NCBI GenBank assembly: GCA_017936685.1
Contig: JAGBFA010000011.1
Location: 62,001 to 126,000, forward strand
Direction of reading: 5' to 3'
Source of the DNA: Alistipes sp.
GTDB taxonomy: Bacteria; Bacteroidota; Bacteroidia; Bacteroidales; Rikenellaceae
Length of the DNA: 64,000 nt
Under the pieces are notes generated by a model that did not search any database, had not been told where the DNA came from, and was given only the letters and a program-made list of their open reading frames with translations. How positions within the stretch are numbered: position 1 is the stretch's first letter; every line of letters starts with the position of its first letter. The position numbers were made by a program, and so were the translations under genes. Shown one piece after another: positions 17,910-26,745 of the stretch.

Positions 17910-18046
17910 TATTTCGTAAACTTTTTTTGATTGCGAAACGTATTTTCTGCTTTCGATAAGAAATCGGTTGCGATAAAAATAACAATTTTAGAACGGGCAA
18001 AACGAAATGAAACGAAAAATATTTTTGATTTTTCGTGACATTTTAT

Positions 18047-18077
18047 TTTGATATATAGAAAATATTACATAATTTTG
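18047..18077 (+). promoter_or_regulatory. Bacteroidetes-type promoter for the susC operon
   Basis: TTTG at 18047-18050, 19 bases, then TAATTTTG at 18070-18077, both exact matches to the Bacteroidetes consensus. The predicted leader is about 220 nt, starts with an A/C-rich stretch (AACAAACAAACAAAAACTA) and contains a 39-codon open frame. Confidence 0.65.
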
Positions 18078-18180
18078 ACATAGAATTGACGAGCTAACAT
18101 AAACAAACAAACAAAAACTAATAACTAAAAACTTTAAAAAACCTACAAAAAACAACAAACAAACTATTTTCAAACCCTAA

Positions 18181-18300
18181 ATGACAACGATTGTTATCGA
18201 TTACGACTTACACCCGATCCCGAAAGTGTCATACCTATTTTTATTATATATATGTAGACCTATGCGGGGTGCAATCGAACAATTACTTAAACTGTTGTGA
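18181..18300 (+). CDS. Possible 39-codon leader ORF ahead of susC
   Basis: ATG at 18181 opens a frame encoding MTTIVIDYDLHPIPKVSYLF and a hydrophobic tail ending EQLLKLL. The TGA at 18298-18300 is one base before the susC ATG (TGAAATG), so its translation would deliver ribosomes to susC. It may be a translational coupler, a regulatory leader peptide or chance. No ribosome-binding sequence is evident, as is usual in Bacteroidetes. Confidence 0.25.
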   Translation: MTTIVIDYDLHPIPKVSYLFLLYICRPMRGAIEQLLKLL

Positions 18301-18301
18301 A

Positions 18302-21300
18302 ATGAAACAATGTTACTCTAAAACGCGATCGACTTTGCAGAGGGGAGGGATCTTCTCTTGGCTCCGAGGATTCGTGCTTTTGCTTCTCTTTACAACCGTA
18401 TCGGGTGCCGTGATGGCTCAGGGCACCGTCAAGGGTACGGTCAAGGACGAGACCGGAGCACCGATGATCGGTGTGGCGGTGTCGGTTCCCGGAACGTCGG
18501 TCGGTACTTCGACCGATGCGGCCGGTAATTATTCTATAAAGGCGGCTTCCGGACAGAAGCTGCAATTCAGTTTCTTGGGCTATAAGCCTCAGGTGATAGG
18601 CGTCGATAACCGCTCGGTGATCGATGTGGTCATGGCCGAGGACAACACCTCTTTGGAGGAGGTCGTGGTCGTAGGTTACGGTGTGCAGAAGAAGCGCGAT
18701 ATCGTGGGTTCGGTCGAGACTCTGTCGGCCGACAAGTTGGACGGCCGTCTGGGCACTTACCAGAATGCGGCGCGTTCGTTGCAGGGAACCATTCCCGGCG
18801 TAGCCGTATCGTTCTCCGACGGTAAGCCCAACCGCGGTGCCACCATGCGTGTGCGCGGTAACAACACCTCGATCGGTATGGGCGGCGCGGCATTGGTATT
18901 GGTCGACGGTGTGGAGCAGGCACTCGAAACGGTCAATCCCGAGGACATCGAGAGCTTCACGGTGTTGAAGGACGCTTCGTCGGCTGCCGTTTACGGTGTG
19001 CGCGGTACTTTCGGTGTGATTTTGGTCACGACCAAATCGCCCGACAAGGGTTCGGCCAAGATCAGCTATAACGGCTCGTTCTCGCTCTACCAGCGCACGG
19101 TGACCCCTGAGCTTGTCACCAACGGTTACGACTGGACCACTTCGTATCTGGAATCGTATATCAACCGCAGCGGCAGCGATCCGGCCAACATCAACAATGT
19201 GTTCCGTTTCTCGCGCCAGTGGTACGACGAGCTGGCCAAGCGTAATGCCGACCCCTCTTACGAGAAGTGGAGAATCAACAGCGGTACAGGCCGTTACGAG
19301 TATTTCGGCAATACCAACTGGTATGACCTCTTCTATCGCGACATCGCCATCGGCCACACTCATTCTGTAACCGTGCAGGGCGGCAGCGACAAGGCCTCTT
19401 ACTATGTCAACGGACGTTATTTCTATCAGGACGGTATGTATAAGGAGGGCGACGAGTACTACGACCAGTACAACGTCACCGCCCGCGGTATCGTGAAGGT
19501 TCGCCCGTGGCTGCGATTGGAGAACACCACCACGTTCTACTATCGTCACTCTAACCAGCCGCAGGGTCACACCGGTGTCAACAACACCATGACTCCCGTG
19601 CGTATGATCTCTCACCAGGGTTACCCGATGACCATGCCTTACAACCCCGACGGCTCGTGGACGCAGACGGCGGTCTACACCGGTTATGCCGGCTTCGTCG
19701 AGGGCAACAACTGGCGTCGCGACCACAAGTTCGACTTCCGCAACAAGACTTCGCTTACCATCGACCTTATAAAGGACGTGCTGGTTGCCAAAGGTACCAT
19801 CGGCTACTACTACAACCACACTCTGCGCGAGACCTTGATCTATCCTACGTTCTACTCTAACGGTCCGGGCATGATCGGCCAGCAGGTTGCCGACTCTTCG
19901 TTCGAGGAGCGCACCTACGACCGCGACAACATCATGGGCGATGCCACTCTGACGTGGTCTCCGCGTCTGGGCGACGATCACAGCTTCTCGGTAATGGGCG
20001 GTTGGAGCATCGACAACTACGTCTATAAGGCACGCGCCATGGAGCGTTTCGGCATCACCGATCCCGACAAACCCAACCCGAGCATGTCGACCAACAACGA
20101 GACGCTGACCTACAAGGACAACGGTTCTTACGACTGGGGTATGGTCGGTGCGTTCTTCCGCGTGAACTACGGTTACAAGGGACGCTATCTGTTCGAGGTT
20201 TCGGGTCGTTACGACGGCTGCTCGAAGCTGATGCCCAACAACCGCTGGGCCTTCGCACCCTCGGGTTCGTTCGGCTGGCGCATATCGGAGGAGCCCTTCA
20301 TGGAGAATGCCAAGGGCTGGTTGGACAACCTGAAACTGCGTCTGTCGGCCGGTCAGTCGTCGAACGGTCTGCTGAGCAAGTGCTACGACTTCGAGTCGGT
20401 GATGGATATCAAGCAGAGCTCGGTATTGAGCAACGGCGCATTCATGACCTACGCTACGCCGGCCTCGCTGATCCCGTCGAGCCTGACATGGGAGAAGGCC
20501 ACCACGTATGACATCGGTATCGACTTCGAGGCCTTGAACGGCCGTCTGAATGTCGTGGCCGACGTATATCGCCGCTACACCGACGACATGTACGTCGCCG
20601 GACCCGAGCTTCCCGCAGTATTCGGACAGTCGGTGCCCAAGGGCAACTATGCCGATATGAAGACCGACGGCTGGGAGGTATCGGTATCATGGCGCGACTC
20701 GTTCATGGCCGGCGGCAAGCCCTTCTCGTGGAACATCAAGGCCATGGTTTACGACAGCACCTCGGAGCTTACGCGATACACCTCTAAGACCGGTACTCTG
20801 CCCACCAACTATGCCAACAACTACTACGAGGGCATGACCATGGGTGAGATCTGGGGTTATGAGGCCGACGGTCTGTTCGCAACCGATGCCGAGGCTGCGG
20901 CTCTCGACTACTCGAAGTTCGCCAACGGCAACCAGGTGTTCGGAGCCGGTGACCTGAGACTCGTCGATCAGAACGACGACGGTGCCATCAACAACGGAGC
21001 CAACACCATCTACAACCACGGCGATCTGAAAGTCATCGGTAACACCACGCCGCGCTACCACTACTCGATTCAGGCCGGTTTCAACTGGAACGGTTTGGGT
21101 CTGAGCATGCTGTGGGAGGGCGTAGGCCGCCGCGACTGGTATCCCGCCAAGGAGTCCAACTACTTCTGGGGTCAGTACGGACGTCCCTACTCTATGTCGT
21201 TCCCGTGGTTCAGCGAGCGTTATACCGACGACAATCCCGACGTGAATGCCTACTGGCCGCGTCTGGTGGGTTACACCGGCTCGAACGCGGGCAGCATCTA

Positions 21301-21607
21301 CTCTACGCCCAATACGCACTTCTTGCAGAAGGCACGCTATATCCGTCTGAAAAACCTCACCATCGACTATACGCTTCCCAAGGAGGTCGTTAAGAAGATC
21401 GGTTTGCAGAACTTGAAGATATATGTTACGGGCGAAAACCTGCTGACCTTCTCTCCGTTGAAGAAACATGCCAAAAACTTCGATCCCGAAGGCATCAACC
21501 CGGGCGACTCGGATATCCAGTCGACGCGAGGCAGCGACAACTCGGGTGACGGCGAGGGTTATCCCATCTTGCGTTCGTACACCATCGGTCTTAACATAAC
21601 ATTCTAA
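18302..21607 (+). CDS. SusC/RagA-family TonB-dependent outer-membrane transporter
   Basis: A 1,101-residue SusC-like importer. The start is the ATG of MKQCYSKTRSTLQRGG, after which a signal helix (LRGFVLLLLFTTVSGAVMAQ) precedes a carboxypeptidase-regulatory-like domain (about residues 40-115, GTVKDETGAPMIGVAVSVPG). The family signature SLEEVVVVGYGVQKKRDIVG and the plug domain (RVRGNNTSIGMGGAALVLVD, VLKDASSAAVYGVRGTFGVI) follow, then a 22-strand-type barrel ending ILRSYTIGLNITF. There is no N-terminal STN domain, so no anti-sigma signalling arm. It pairs with the SusD homologue 10 bases downstream for TonB-driven uptake of a large ligand. Long leader and own promoter. Confidence 0.96.
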   Translation: MKQCYSKTRSTLQRGGIFSWLRGFVLLLLFTTVSGAVMAQGTVKGTVKDETGAPMIGVAVSVPGTSVGTSTDAAGNYSIKAASGQKLQFSFLGYKPQVIGVDNRSVIDVVMAEDNTSLEEVVVVGYGVQKKRDIVGSVETLSADKLDGRLGTYQNAARSLQGTIPGVAVSFSDGKPNRGATMRVRGNNTSIGMGGAALVLVDGVEQALETVNPEDIESFTVLKDASSAAVYGVRGTFGVILVTTKSPDKGSAKISYNGSFSLYQRTVTPELVTNGYDWTTSYLESYINRSGSDPANINNVFRFSRQWYDELAKRNADPSYEKWRINSGTGRYEYFGNTNWYDLFYRDIAIGHTHSVTVQGGSDKASYYVNGRYFYQDGMYKEGDEYYDQYNVTARGIVKVRPWLRLENTTTFYYRHSNQPQGHTGVNNTMTPVRMISHQGYPMTMPYNPDGSWTQTAVYTGYAGFVEGNNWRRDHKFDFRNKTSLTIDLIKDVLVAKGTIGYYYNHTLRETLIYPTFYSNGPGMIGQQVADSSFEERTYDRDNIMGDATLTWSPRLGDDHSFSVMGGWSIDNYVYKARAMERFGITDPDKPNPSMSTNNETLTYKDNGSYDWGMVGAFFRVNYGYKGRYLFEVSGRYDGCSKLMPNNRWAFAPSGSFGWRISEEPFMENAKGWLDNLKLRLSAGQSSNGLLSKCYDFESVMDIKQSSVLSNGAFMTYATPASLIPSSLTWEKATTYDIGIDFEALNGRLNVVADVYRRYTDDMYVAGPELPAVFGQSVPKGNYADMKTDGWEVSVSWRDSFMAGGKPFSWNIKAMVYDSTSELTRYTSKTGTLPTNYANNYYEGMTMGEIWGYEADGLFATDAEAAALDYSKFANGNQVFGAGDLRLVDQNDDGAINNGANTIYNHGDLKVIGNTTPRYHYSIQAGFNWNGLGLSMLWEGVGRRDWYPAKESNYFWGQYGRPYSMSFPWFSERYTDDNPDVNAYWPRLVGYTGSNAGSIYSTPNTHFLQKARYIRLKNLTIDYTLPKEVVKKIGLQNLKIYVTGENLLTFSPLKKHAKNFDPEGINPGDSDIQSTRGSDNSGDGEGYPILRSYTIGLNITF

Positions 21608-21617
21608 AACGAGTCCT

Positions 21618-23453
21618 ATGAAAAAAATAATATATGGTCTGGTTGCCATCTCTGTCGTTGCGACGACCGGCTGCGAAAAGTGGTTGGAGCGTCACGATCC
21701 GGCAGCGATAGACTCAGTGACCTATTGGAAAGACAAAGATGCGTTGGAGCAGTACACCAACGGATTCCTCGAATCGTACACTCCCGGAGAGGGCACGATA
21801 ACCTACTCTTACGACAGTTACAGCGATATCATTCAGGCGCGCAACCAGAACGATTTTCTGCAAACGGCGTGGAACTCGTCGCAGCAGGGCGGCTGGTCTT
21901 TGGGTGACTGGAAGTTCATCTACACCATCGAGTATTTCCTCGACAACTACCGCAATGTACCCGGTCTGAGCGAGGAGACCTACAATCACTACGAGGGTGT
22001 GGCGCGTTTCTGGCGTGCATGGCAGTACTTCACCAAGATACAGTCTTTCGGTGCGGTGCCCTATTACGACTATGTGCTGGATCCCAACGATCCCACGCTC
22101 TACAACAAGCGCGATTCGCGCGAGTATGTGTGCGAGCGCATTCTGGAAGATCTCAACTTCGCAGCCGATAATATCTCGGCAGCCGACGAGTATCTCGGCA
22201 AATCGAAGATCAACCGCTATGTCGCCCTGTTCCTCAAAGCCAAGTTCTGCCTGTGGGAGGGAACGTTCCGCAAGTATCACGCCACCGATCCCACTACGGG
22301 TCTGGCATGGTCGCCGGAGTACACCTCGTCGGAGGAGTTCCTGCGCGAGGCCTGCGACGCGTGCGAGAAGCTTATCGAGAACAGCCCCTACTCTTTGGTT
22401 ATGGGCAACTCGGCGGCCGATCGTAAGAACATCTACCGCAGCCTGTTCGTCAACGAGACCATCAACCACCAGGAGGTGTTGTGGGCACGCGAGTATAACG
22501 ACGGTCTGAACGTATGGCACAACGTGACGTGGTACTTCTGCTCGGGCTCGATGGGTCAGGGCTGGTCGCTCGACTCGGATTTCGTGGCCATGTATCTCAA
22601 AACCGACGGTTCGCGCGTAACGGACAATGCCGACTGGAAGCAGATGTCGTTCGCCGACGTATTCGCCGACCGCGACCTGCGTCTGGCTCAGACGGTCATA
22701 TCGCCCGAGTACAAGAAGTACGACAAGGCGGGCAAGCTCATCTCGGCGGCTCCCAACATGACCGTTTCGGGTACGGGCTACCAGATCATCAAGTGGAACA
22801 TCGACAACGAGGCCTACGAGGCATCGAAGATCTCGAACAACTCGCTCCCGATCATGCGTTATGCCGAGGTGCTGTTGAACTACGCCGAGGCTAAGGCCGA
22901 GCTGGGCGAGATGACCGACGATGTGTGGAACAAGACCATTCGTCAGCTGCGTGAGCGCGCCGGCGTCAACGGCGATCGTCCCACCGCTGTCGATCAATAT
23001 CTGAACGAGTACTATGCTCAGGAGGACGGCACGAAGATCGACGATGCCGACATATTGGAGGTTCGTCGCGAGCGTTCGATCGAGCTTATCTCTGAGGGCG
23101 ATACCCACACCAACCGCTGGTTCGACCTGCTTCGCTGGCACATAGGCCACAAGGCCGTCAAGCAGTGGTACGGCGTGTATATCCCCTCGCTGAACACTCC
23201 CCTCGATCTCAACGGCGACGGTGTGAACGATCTCTGCGTGGTGGCCAAGAAGGAGGACATCGGCAGTGAGCAGGGTGTGACCTATATCAACCTTGCCGAG
23301 GGTCAGTTCCGTTTGGAGCAGAGCGACCACGGTCGTCTGATGTATCTCAAAGACCGTTACTGGGAGGAGGCCAAATATCTGCGTCCGGTTCCCTATACGG
23401 CCATTCAGATCAACCCCAACCTCGCCCAGAACAAGCTCTGGGAGGGTCGTTAA
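21618..23453 (+). CDS. SusD/RagB-family nutrient-binding lipoprotein
   Basis: A 611-residue SusD-like lid for the adjacent SusC barrel. The lipobox ends at Cys19 (VATTGCEKW). Typical features are the TPR-rich helical N-terminal half (YNHYEGVARFWRAWQYFTKI, GAVPYYDYVL, REYVCERILEDLNFAADNI, KFCLWEGTFRKYH) and the C-terminal SusD motif region (PIMRYAEVLLNYAEAKAELG, LRERAGVN, ILEVRRERSIELISEGD, RWFDLLRWHIG). The ligand cannot be read from the sequence. A hairpin followed by T5 lies just downstream, so the distal genes may be expressed at a lower level. Confidence 0.95.
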   Translation: MKKIIYGLVAISVVATTGCEKWLERHDPAAIDSVTYWKDKDALEQYTNGFLESYTPGEGTITYSYDSYSDIIQARNQNDFLQTAWNSSQQGGWSLGDWKFIYTIEYFLDNYRNVPGLSEETYNHYEGVARFWRAWQYFTKIQSFGAVPYYDYVLDPNDPTLYNKRDSREYVCERILEDLNFAADNISAADEYLGKSKINRYVALFLKAKFCLWEGTFRKYHATDPTTGLAWSPEYTSSEEFLREACDACEKLIENSPYSLVMGNSAADRKNIYRSLFVNETINHQEVLWAREYNDGLNVWHNVTWYFCSGSMGQGWSLDSDFVAMYLKTDGSRVTDNADWKQMSFADVFADRDLRLAQTVISPEYKKYDKAGKLISAAPNMTVSGTGYQIIKWNIDNEAYEASKISNNSLPIMRYAEVLLNYAEAKAELGEMTDDVWNKTIRQLRERAGVNGDRPTAVDQYLNEYYAQEDGTKIDDADILEVRRERSIELISEGDTHTNRWFDLLRWHIGHKAVKQWYGVYIPSLNTPLDLNGDGVNDLCVVAKKEDIGSEQGVTYINLAEGQFRLEQSDHGRLMYLKDRYWEEAKYLRPVPYTAIQINPNLAQNKLWEGR

Positions 23454-23464
23454 CAACCTGACTT

Positions 23465-23509
23465 CTTATGAGGGGGATCCTTGCGGTCCTCCTCATAAGT
23501 TGACTTTTT
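23465..23509 (+). terminator. Hairpin with T-tract between susD and the phosphoesterase gene
   Basis: CTTATGAGGGGGA (23465-23477) pairs with TCCTCCTCATAAG (23487-23499), with one G-U pair and a short inner CC/GG extension, and is followed by TTTTT at 23505-23509. It may partially terminate transcription, setting susCD above the downstream enzymes, or stabilise the susCD transcript. Confidence 0.7.
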
Positions 23510-23535
23510 AAGGATAACATTAAAATCCTGATTTT

Positions 23536-25152
23536 ATGAAACGTCTGTTATTTTTATTGACTGTTTGCGCTGCGATGTTCGCCTCGTGTTCGTCCGATGA
23601 CGAGGGCGGCTCAGGCAGCGGACTCATCACCCCGATCGAGCAGGGTAATGACTTGTACGGTGTGATCACCGACGATAAGGGCAACCGCATGGAGGGTGTG
23701 GTTGTCAGCGACGGCTTCTCGGTCGCAGTCACCGATCAGAACGGTTGCTACCAGTTAAAACGCAGCAGCGACGCGGTATATGTCTTCTACTCTACGCCGG
23801 CCGACTGCCGGATCGAGACCGAGGGCGGCAGCCCGCGCTTCTACACGGCCTTGCAGCCCAAAGTCGAGCGGTACGATTTCCGCCTGACCAAGTTGTCGGC
23901 TCCCGAGACCCGCTTCAAGCTCTTCTGTCTGGCCGATCCCCAGTCGAAGAACGCCACCTACAATGCCCGTTTCATCAACGAGACGATGCCCATCGTAAAG
24001 GCCGAGGTCGAGTCGTCCGATGTACCGTGCTACGGCGTGACTTTGGGCGATATAGTCTATACCGAAGGCTCTACCAATACGATGAGCAACATGGTGCCCA
24101 TGCGCAACGCCATGCGCACCACATTCAGCGGCGGCATGCCCATATTCCAGACCATGGGCAACCACGACAACAACTTCGCGCCCGTGTCGGCCGACGACAA
24201 GTCGTCGACGTTCAATCTGGCGTTCCAGCGTCAGTTCGAGTATGTGTTCGGCCCGATCAACTACTCGTGGAACCGCGGCGATGCGCACATCATTTCGATG
24301 CGCGACATACAATATACCGCCGGTACGGCTTCGAACAAATACGATCGTGCATTCACCGACGAGCAGTGGGAGTGGCTCAAAGCCGACCTGTCGCATGTCG
24401 ACAAGGACAAGATGATCATCTTCTGCGTACACATTCCGCTTGTCAACTCCAATACGCCCCACGTGCAAGACGTGCTGAACCTGCTGAAAGAGTATAAGGA
24501 GGTGCATATCATGGCCGGCCATACGCACTACGCCCGCAACTACATCTACTCGGACAAGATGTACGAGCACATTCACGGTGCCGTCTGCGGTGCGTTCTGG
24601 TACTCGAATGTCTGCGGCGACGGTACGCCCAACGGCTTTGCCGTCTACGAGATCGACGGCACGACGATCGACAACTGGCGGTTCCGCGGCGTGAACGACC
24701 AGATGAACGATCCCTCGTTCCAGCTGCGCATGTATCGCGGCAATGCCCCCACGGGCGGCGACTACGAGCGGTTCCAGTTCGGATATGACAGCAATGTGGT
24801 TCTCGCCAACGTCTTCAATGCCGACAAGGATTGGAAGGTGCAGCTCTACGAGAACGGCGTGCTGAGCGGCGACATGACTCCCGTTGCCTACAAGAAGGAG
24901 GAGAATCCGTCGGCCGCCTCGTCGCAGGACTGGTGGGCCATCGGCTACAATGTCGGTGTGGTCGGCCGCGGCCATAGCGGCGGTACGCGCTCCAACTACA
25001 CCACGGGTTGCTACCACATGTACAAGTACACGCTCAAAGATCCGTCGTCGACGGTCAAGGTGGTCGCCACCGATCCCTTCGGCCGCAGCTACGAGTGCGA
25101 CAAGTTCTATTCGAACAGCGATTACACGTCGGCCACTCCGCCGACACATTAG
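23536..25152 (+). CDS. Calcineurin-like metallophosphoesterase lipoprotein
   Basis: A 538-residue lipoprotein (Cys18; MFASCSSDDEGG, with an acidic tag suggesting surface display). An N-terminal beta domain (about residues 35-115, LYGVITDDKGNRMEGVVVSD) resembles MetallophosN. The metallophosphoesterase core (about 120-370) has LADPQ, VTLGDIVY, MGNHDNN, CVHIPLVN and MAGHTHYARN, covering the five metal-binding motifs, with Gln where many members have His in motif I. A C-terminal domain (about 385-535) resembles MetallophosC. The family includes glycerophosphodiesterases (GpdQ type), nucleotidases and phosphatases. Its position between SusCD and glycerol-phosphate genes favours a phosphodiesterase on glycerol-phosphate-containing ligands (inference). 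Confidence 0.9.
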   Translation: MKRLLFLLTVCAAMFASCSSDDEGGSGSGLITPIEQGNDLYGVITDDKGNRMEGVVVSDGFSVAVTDQNGCYQLKRSSDAVYVFYSTPADCRIETEGGSPRFYTALQPKVERYDFRLTKLSAPETRFKLFCLADPQSKNATYNARFINETMPIVKAEVESSDVPCYGVTLGDIVYTEGSTNTMSNMVPMRNAMRTTFSGGMPIFQTMGNHDNNFAPVSADDKSSTFNLAFQRQFEYVFGPINYSWNRGDAHIISMRDIQYTAGTASNKYDRAFTDEQWEWLKADLSHVDKDKMIIFCVHIPLVNSNTPHVQDVLNLLKEYKEVHIMAGHTHYARNYIYSDKMYEHIHGAVCGAFWYSNVCGDGTPNGFAVYEIDGTTIDNWRFRGVNDQMNDPSFQLRMYRGNAPTGGDYERFQFGYDSNVVLANVFNADKDWKVQLYENGVLSGDMTPVAYKKEENPSAASSQDWWAIGYNVGVVGRGHSGGTRSNYTTGCYHMYKYTLKDPSSTVKVVATDPFGRSYECDKFYSNSDYTSATPPTH

Positions 25153-25284
25153 CCGACCGGCTCCGGACACCGGAGTCCCGATCCCGATTTGTGGGTGCGG
25201 CCTGACCGCCGCACTCACACCTAAATCGTCGTCTGCGTTAGGCGCGGCGGCGCAGAAGCGAACAGATAATTTTTTAGTTGTTTT

Positions 25285-26628
25285 ATGAATAAAGTTGAAC
25301 AAGCGTTGACCCGCACCACCGATACCAAAGATCTATATATCGGCCGCGGTGTGGTATCTCGCACCGGCGAGATGTTTAAGAAGTTGTTTCCGGGCAAAAA
25401 AGCCATAATCGTCGCAGATAACAATACGTGGGAGGTTGCCGGCCGATATGTCGAGGCATCGATAGCCGCCGCAGGCATCGAGCAGCATGCACCCCACATC
25501 TTCACCGATCCGGAACTATATGCCGAGTGGCGATATGTCGAGGAGCTTGAAGAGGTGCTCTCGGCGACCGATGCCGTGGCCGTGGCCGTCGGCTCGGGCG
25601 TGATAAACGACCTCACCAAACTCGTGTCGCACCACTGCTCGCGTCGCTACATGTGCGTGGGCACGGCCGTTTCGATGGACGGTTACACGGCCTACGGTGC
25701 CTCCATTACGCGTGAGGGCAACAAGCAGACCTTCGACTGTCCCGCTCCCTACGGCTTCATCTTCGATCCGACGATCTCGGCTGCGGCACCCAAGGAGCTG
25801 GCAGCATCGGGCTATGCCGATCTTATCGCCAAGATCCCGGCCGGTGCCGACTGGATCCTCTCGGACGCCATCGGTTCGGAGCCTCTCGACGACTTCTCGT
25901 GGAACCTTGTGCAGAACGGTCTGCGCGAGTCGCTGTCGGCACCCGATGCGGTATTCGCCGGCGATGTCGACATGACCGAGGCGTTGGGCGAGGGGCTGAT
26001 CATGTCGGGCTTCGCCATGCAGGCTTTGCAGTCGAGCCGTCCGGCTTCGGGTACCGAGCATCAGTTCTCGCACTGCTGGGATATGGAGAACCTCTGCTAC
26101 GAGGGCAAGCACGTGTCGCACGGTTTCAAGGTGGGCATAGGCACTCTCGTCTCGACGGCTTCGATCGAAATGTTGCTCGAAGAGCCGCTCGAAAATCTCG
26201 ATATAGAGCATTTGGTCGAAAATTGGAAGAGCTGGAATGAGGTGGAACAGGATATTTTGCGTATATTTGCAGGAAAACCGGGGCATATGGCCCGCGCCAT
26301 GAAGGAGACCCGCGACAAATATGTCGACAAGGAGGGTCTTCGCCGTCAGCTGACGCTGCTCAAAGAGAAGTGGCCTGAGCTGAGGGAGCGCATCAAGGCT
26401 CAGATCATACCCTTCGACGAGGTGTATGCCGATCTGAAAGCCGTCGGCGCGCCATACGAACCGGAGATGATAGGCGTAACGCGCGAGCGTCTGCGCACCA
26501 CGTTCGGATATATTCCCTACATGCGCAGCCGCATCACCAACATCGACATCATCTATCGCTGCGGCTTGATGGAACGATTCTCGGAGCGGCTCTTCGGCAA
26601 GGGCGGCAAGTGGGAAGTCGGGCAGTGA
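25285..26628 (+). CDS. sn-Glycerol-1-phosphate dehydrogenase family protein (AraM/EgsA-like)
   Basis: A 447-residue iron-containing alcohol-dehydrogenase-fold protein of the sn-glycerol-1-phosphate dehydrogenase group, which interconverts G1P and DHAP with NAD(P). The nucleotide-binding loop GSGVIND (103-109) is followed by CVGTAVSMDGYTAYGASI, matching the AraM TAPSMDGY element. Metal ligands of the family align with D179 (SGYADLIAK), H259 (SGTEHQFSH) and H279 (KHVSHG). The C-terminal ~100 residues form a helical extension. Unlike Bacillus araM, it sits between a phosphoesterase and a GlpT-like transporter, which suggests catabolism of imported G1P rather than ether-lipid synthesis. The enantiomer specificity is inferred from family membership only. 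Confidence 0.87.
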   Translation: MNKVEQALTRTTDTKDLYIGRGVVSRTGEMFKKLFPGKKAIIVADNNTWEVAGRYVEASIAAAGIEQHAPHIFTDPELYAEWRYVEELEEVLSATDAVAVAVGSGVINDLTKLVSHHCSRRYMCVGTAVSMDGYTAYGASITREGNKQTFDCPAPYGFIFDPTISAAAPKELAASGYADLIAKIPAGADWILSDAIGSEPLDDFSWNLVQNGLRESLSAPDAVFAGDVDMTEALGEGLIMSGFAMQALQSSRPASGTEHQFSHCWDMENLCYEGKHVSHGFKVGIGTLVSTASIEMLLEEPLENLDIEHLVENWKSWNEVEQDILRIFAGKPGHMARAMKETRDKYVDKEGLRRQLTLLKEKWPELRERIKAQIIPFDEVYADLKAVGAPYEPEMIGVTRERLRTTFGYIPYMRSRITNIDIIYRCGLMERFSERLFGKGGKWEVGQ

Positions 26629-26745
26629 TGCCGCAGGCGGAGAGGAAACGGTGCGGAAACGCTGCGCAAACGGGTGCTGCAATGAGGCGGAACCTCTCTG
26701 CGGACGAAGCCGGAGACTAATTTAAAACTATTTTAACATACTGCA

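Noticed and set aside
18287..19981. 564-codon minus-strand open frame opposite susC
   Set aside because: Entirely antisense to conserved SusC plug and barrel motifs; repetitive His/Arg/Val composition typical of shadows.
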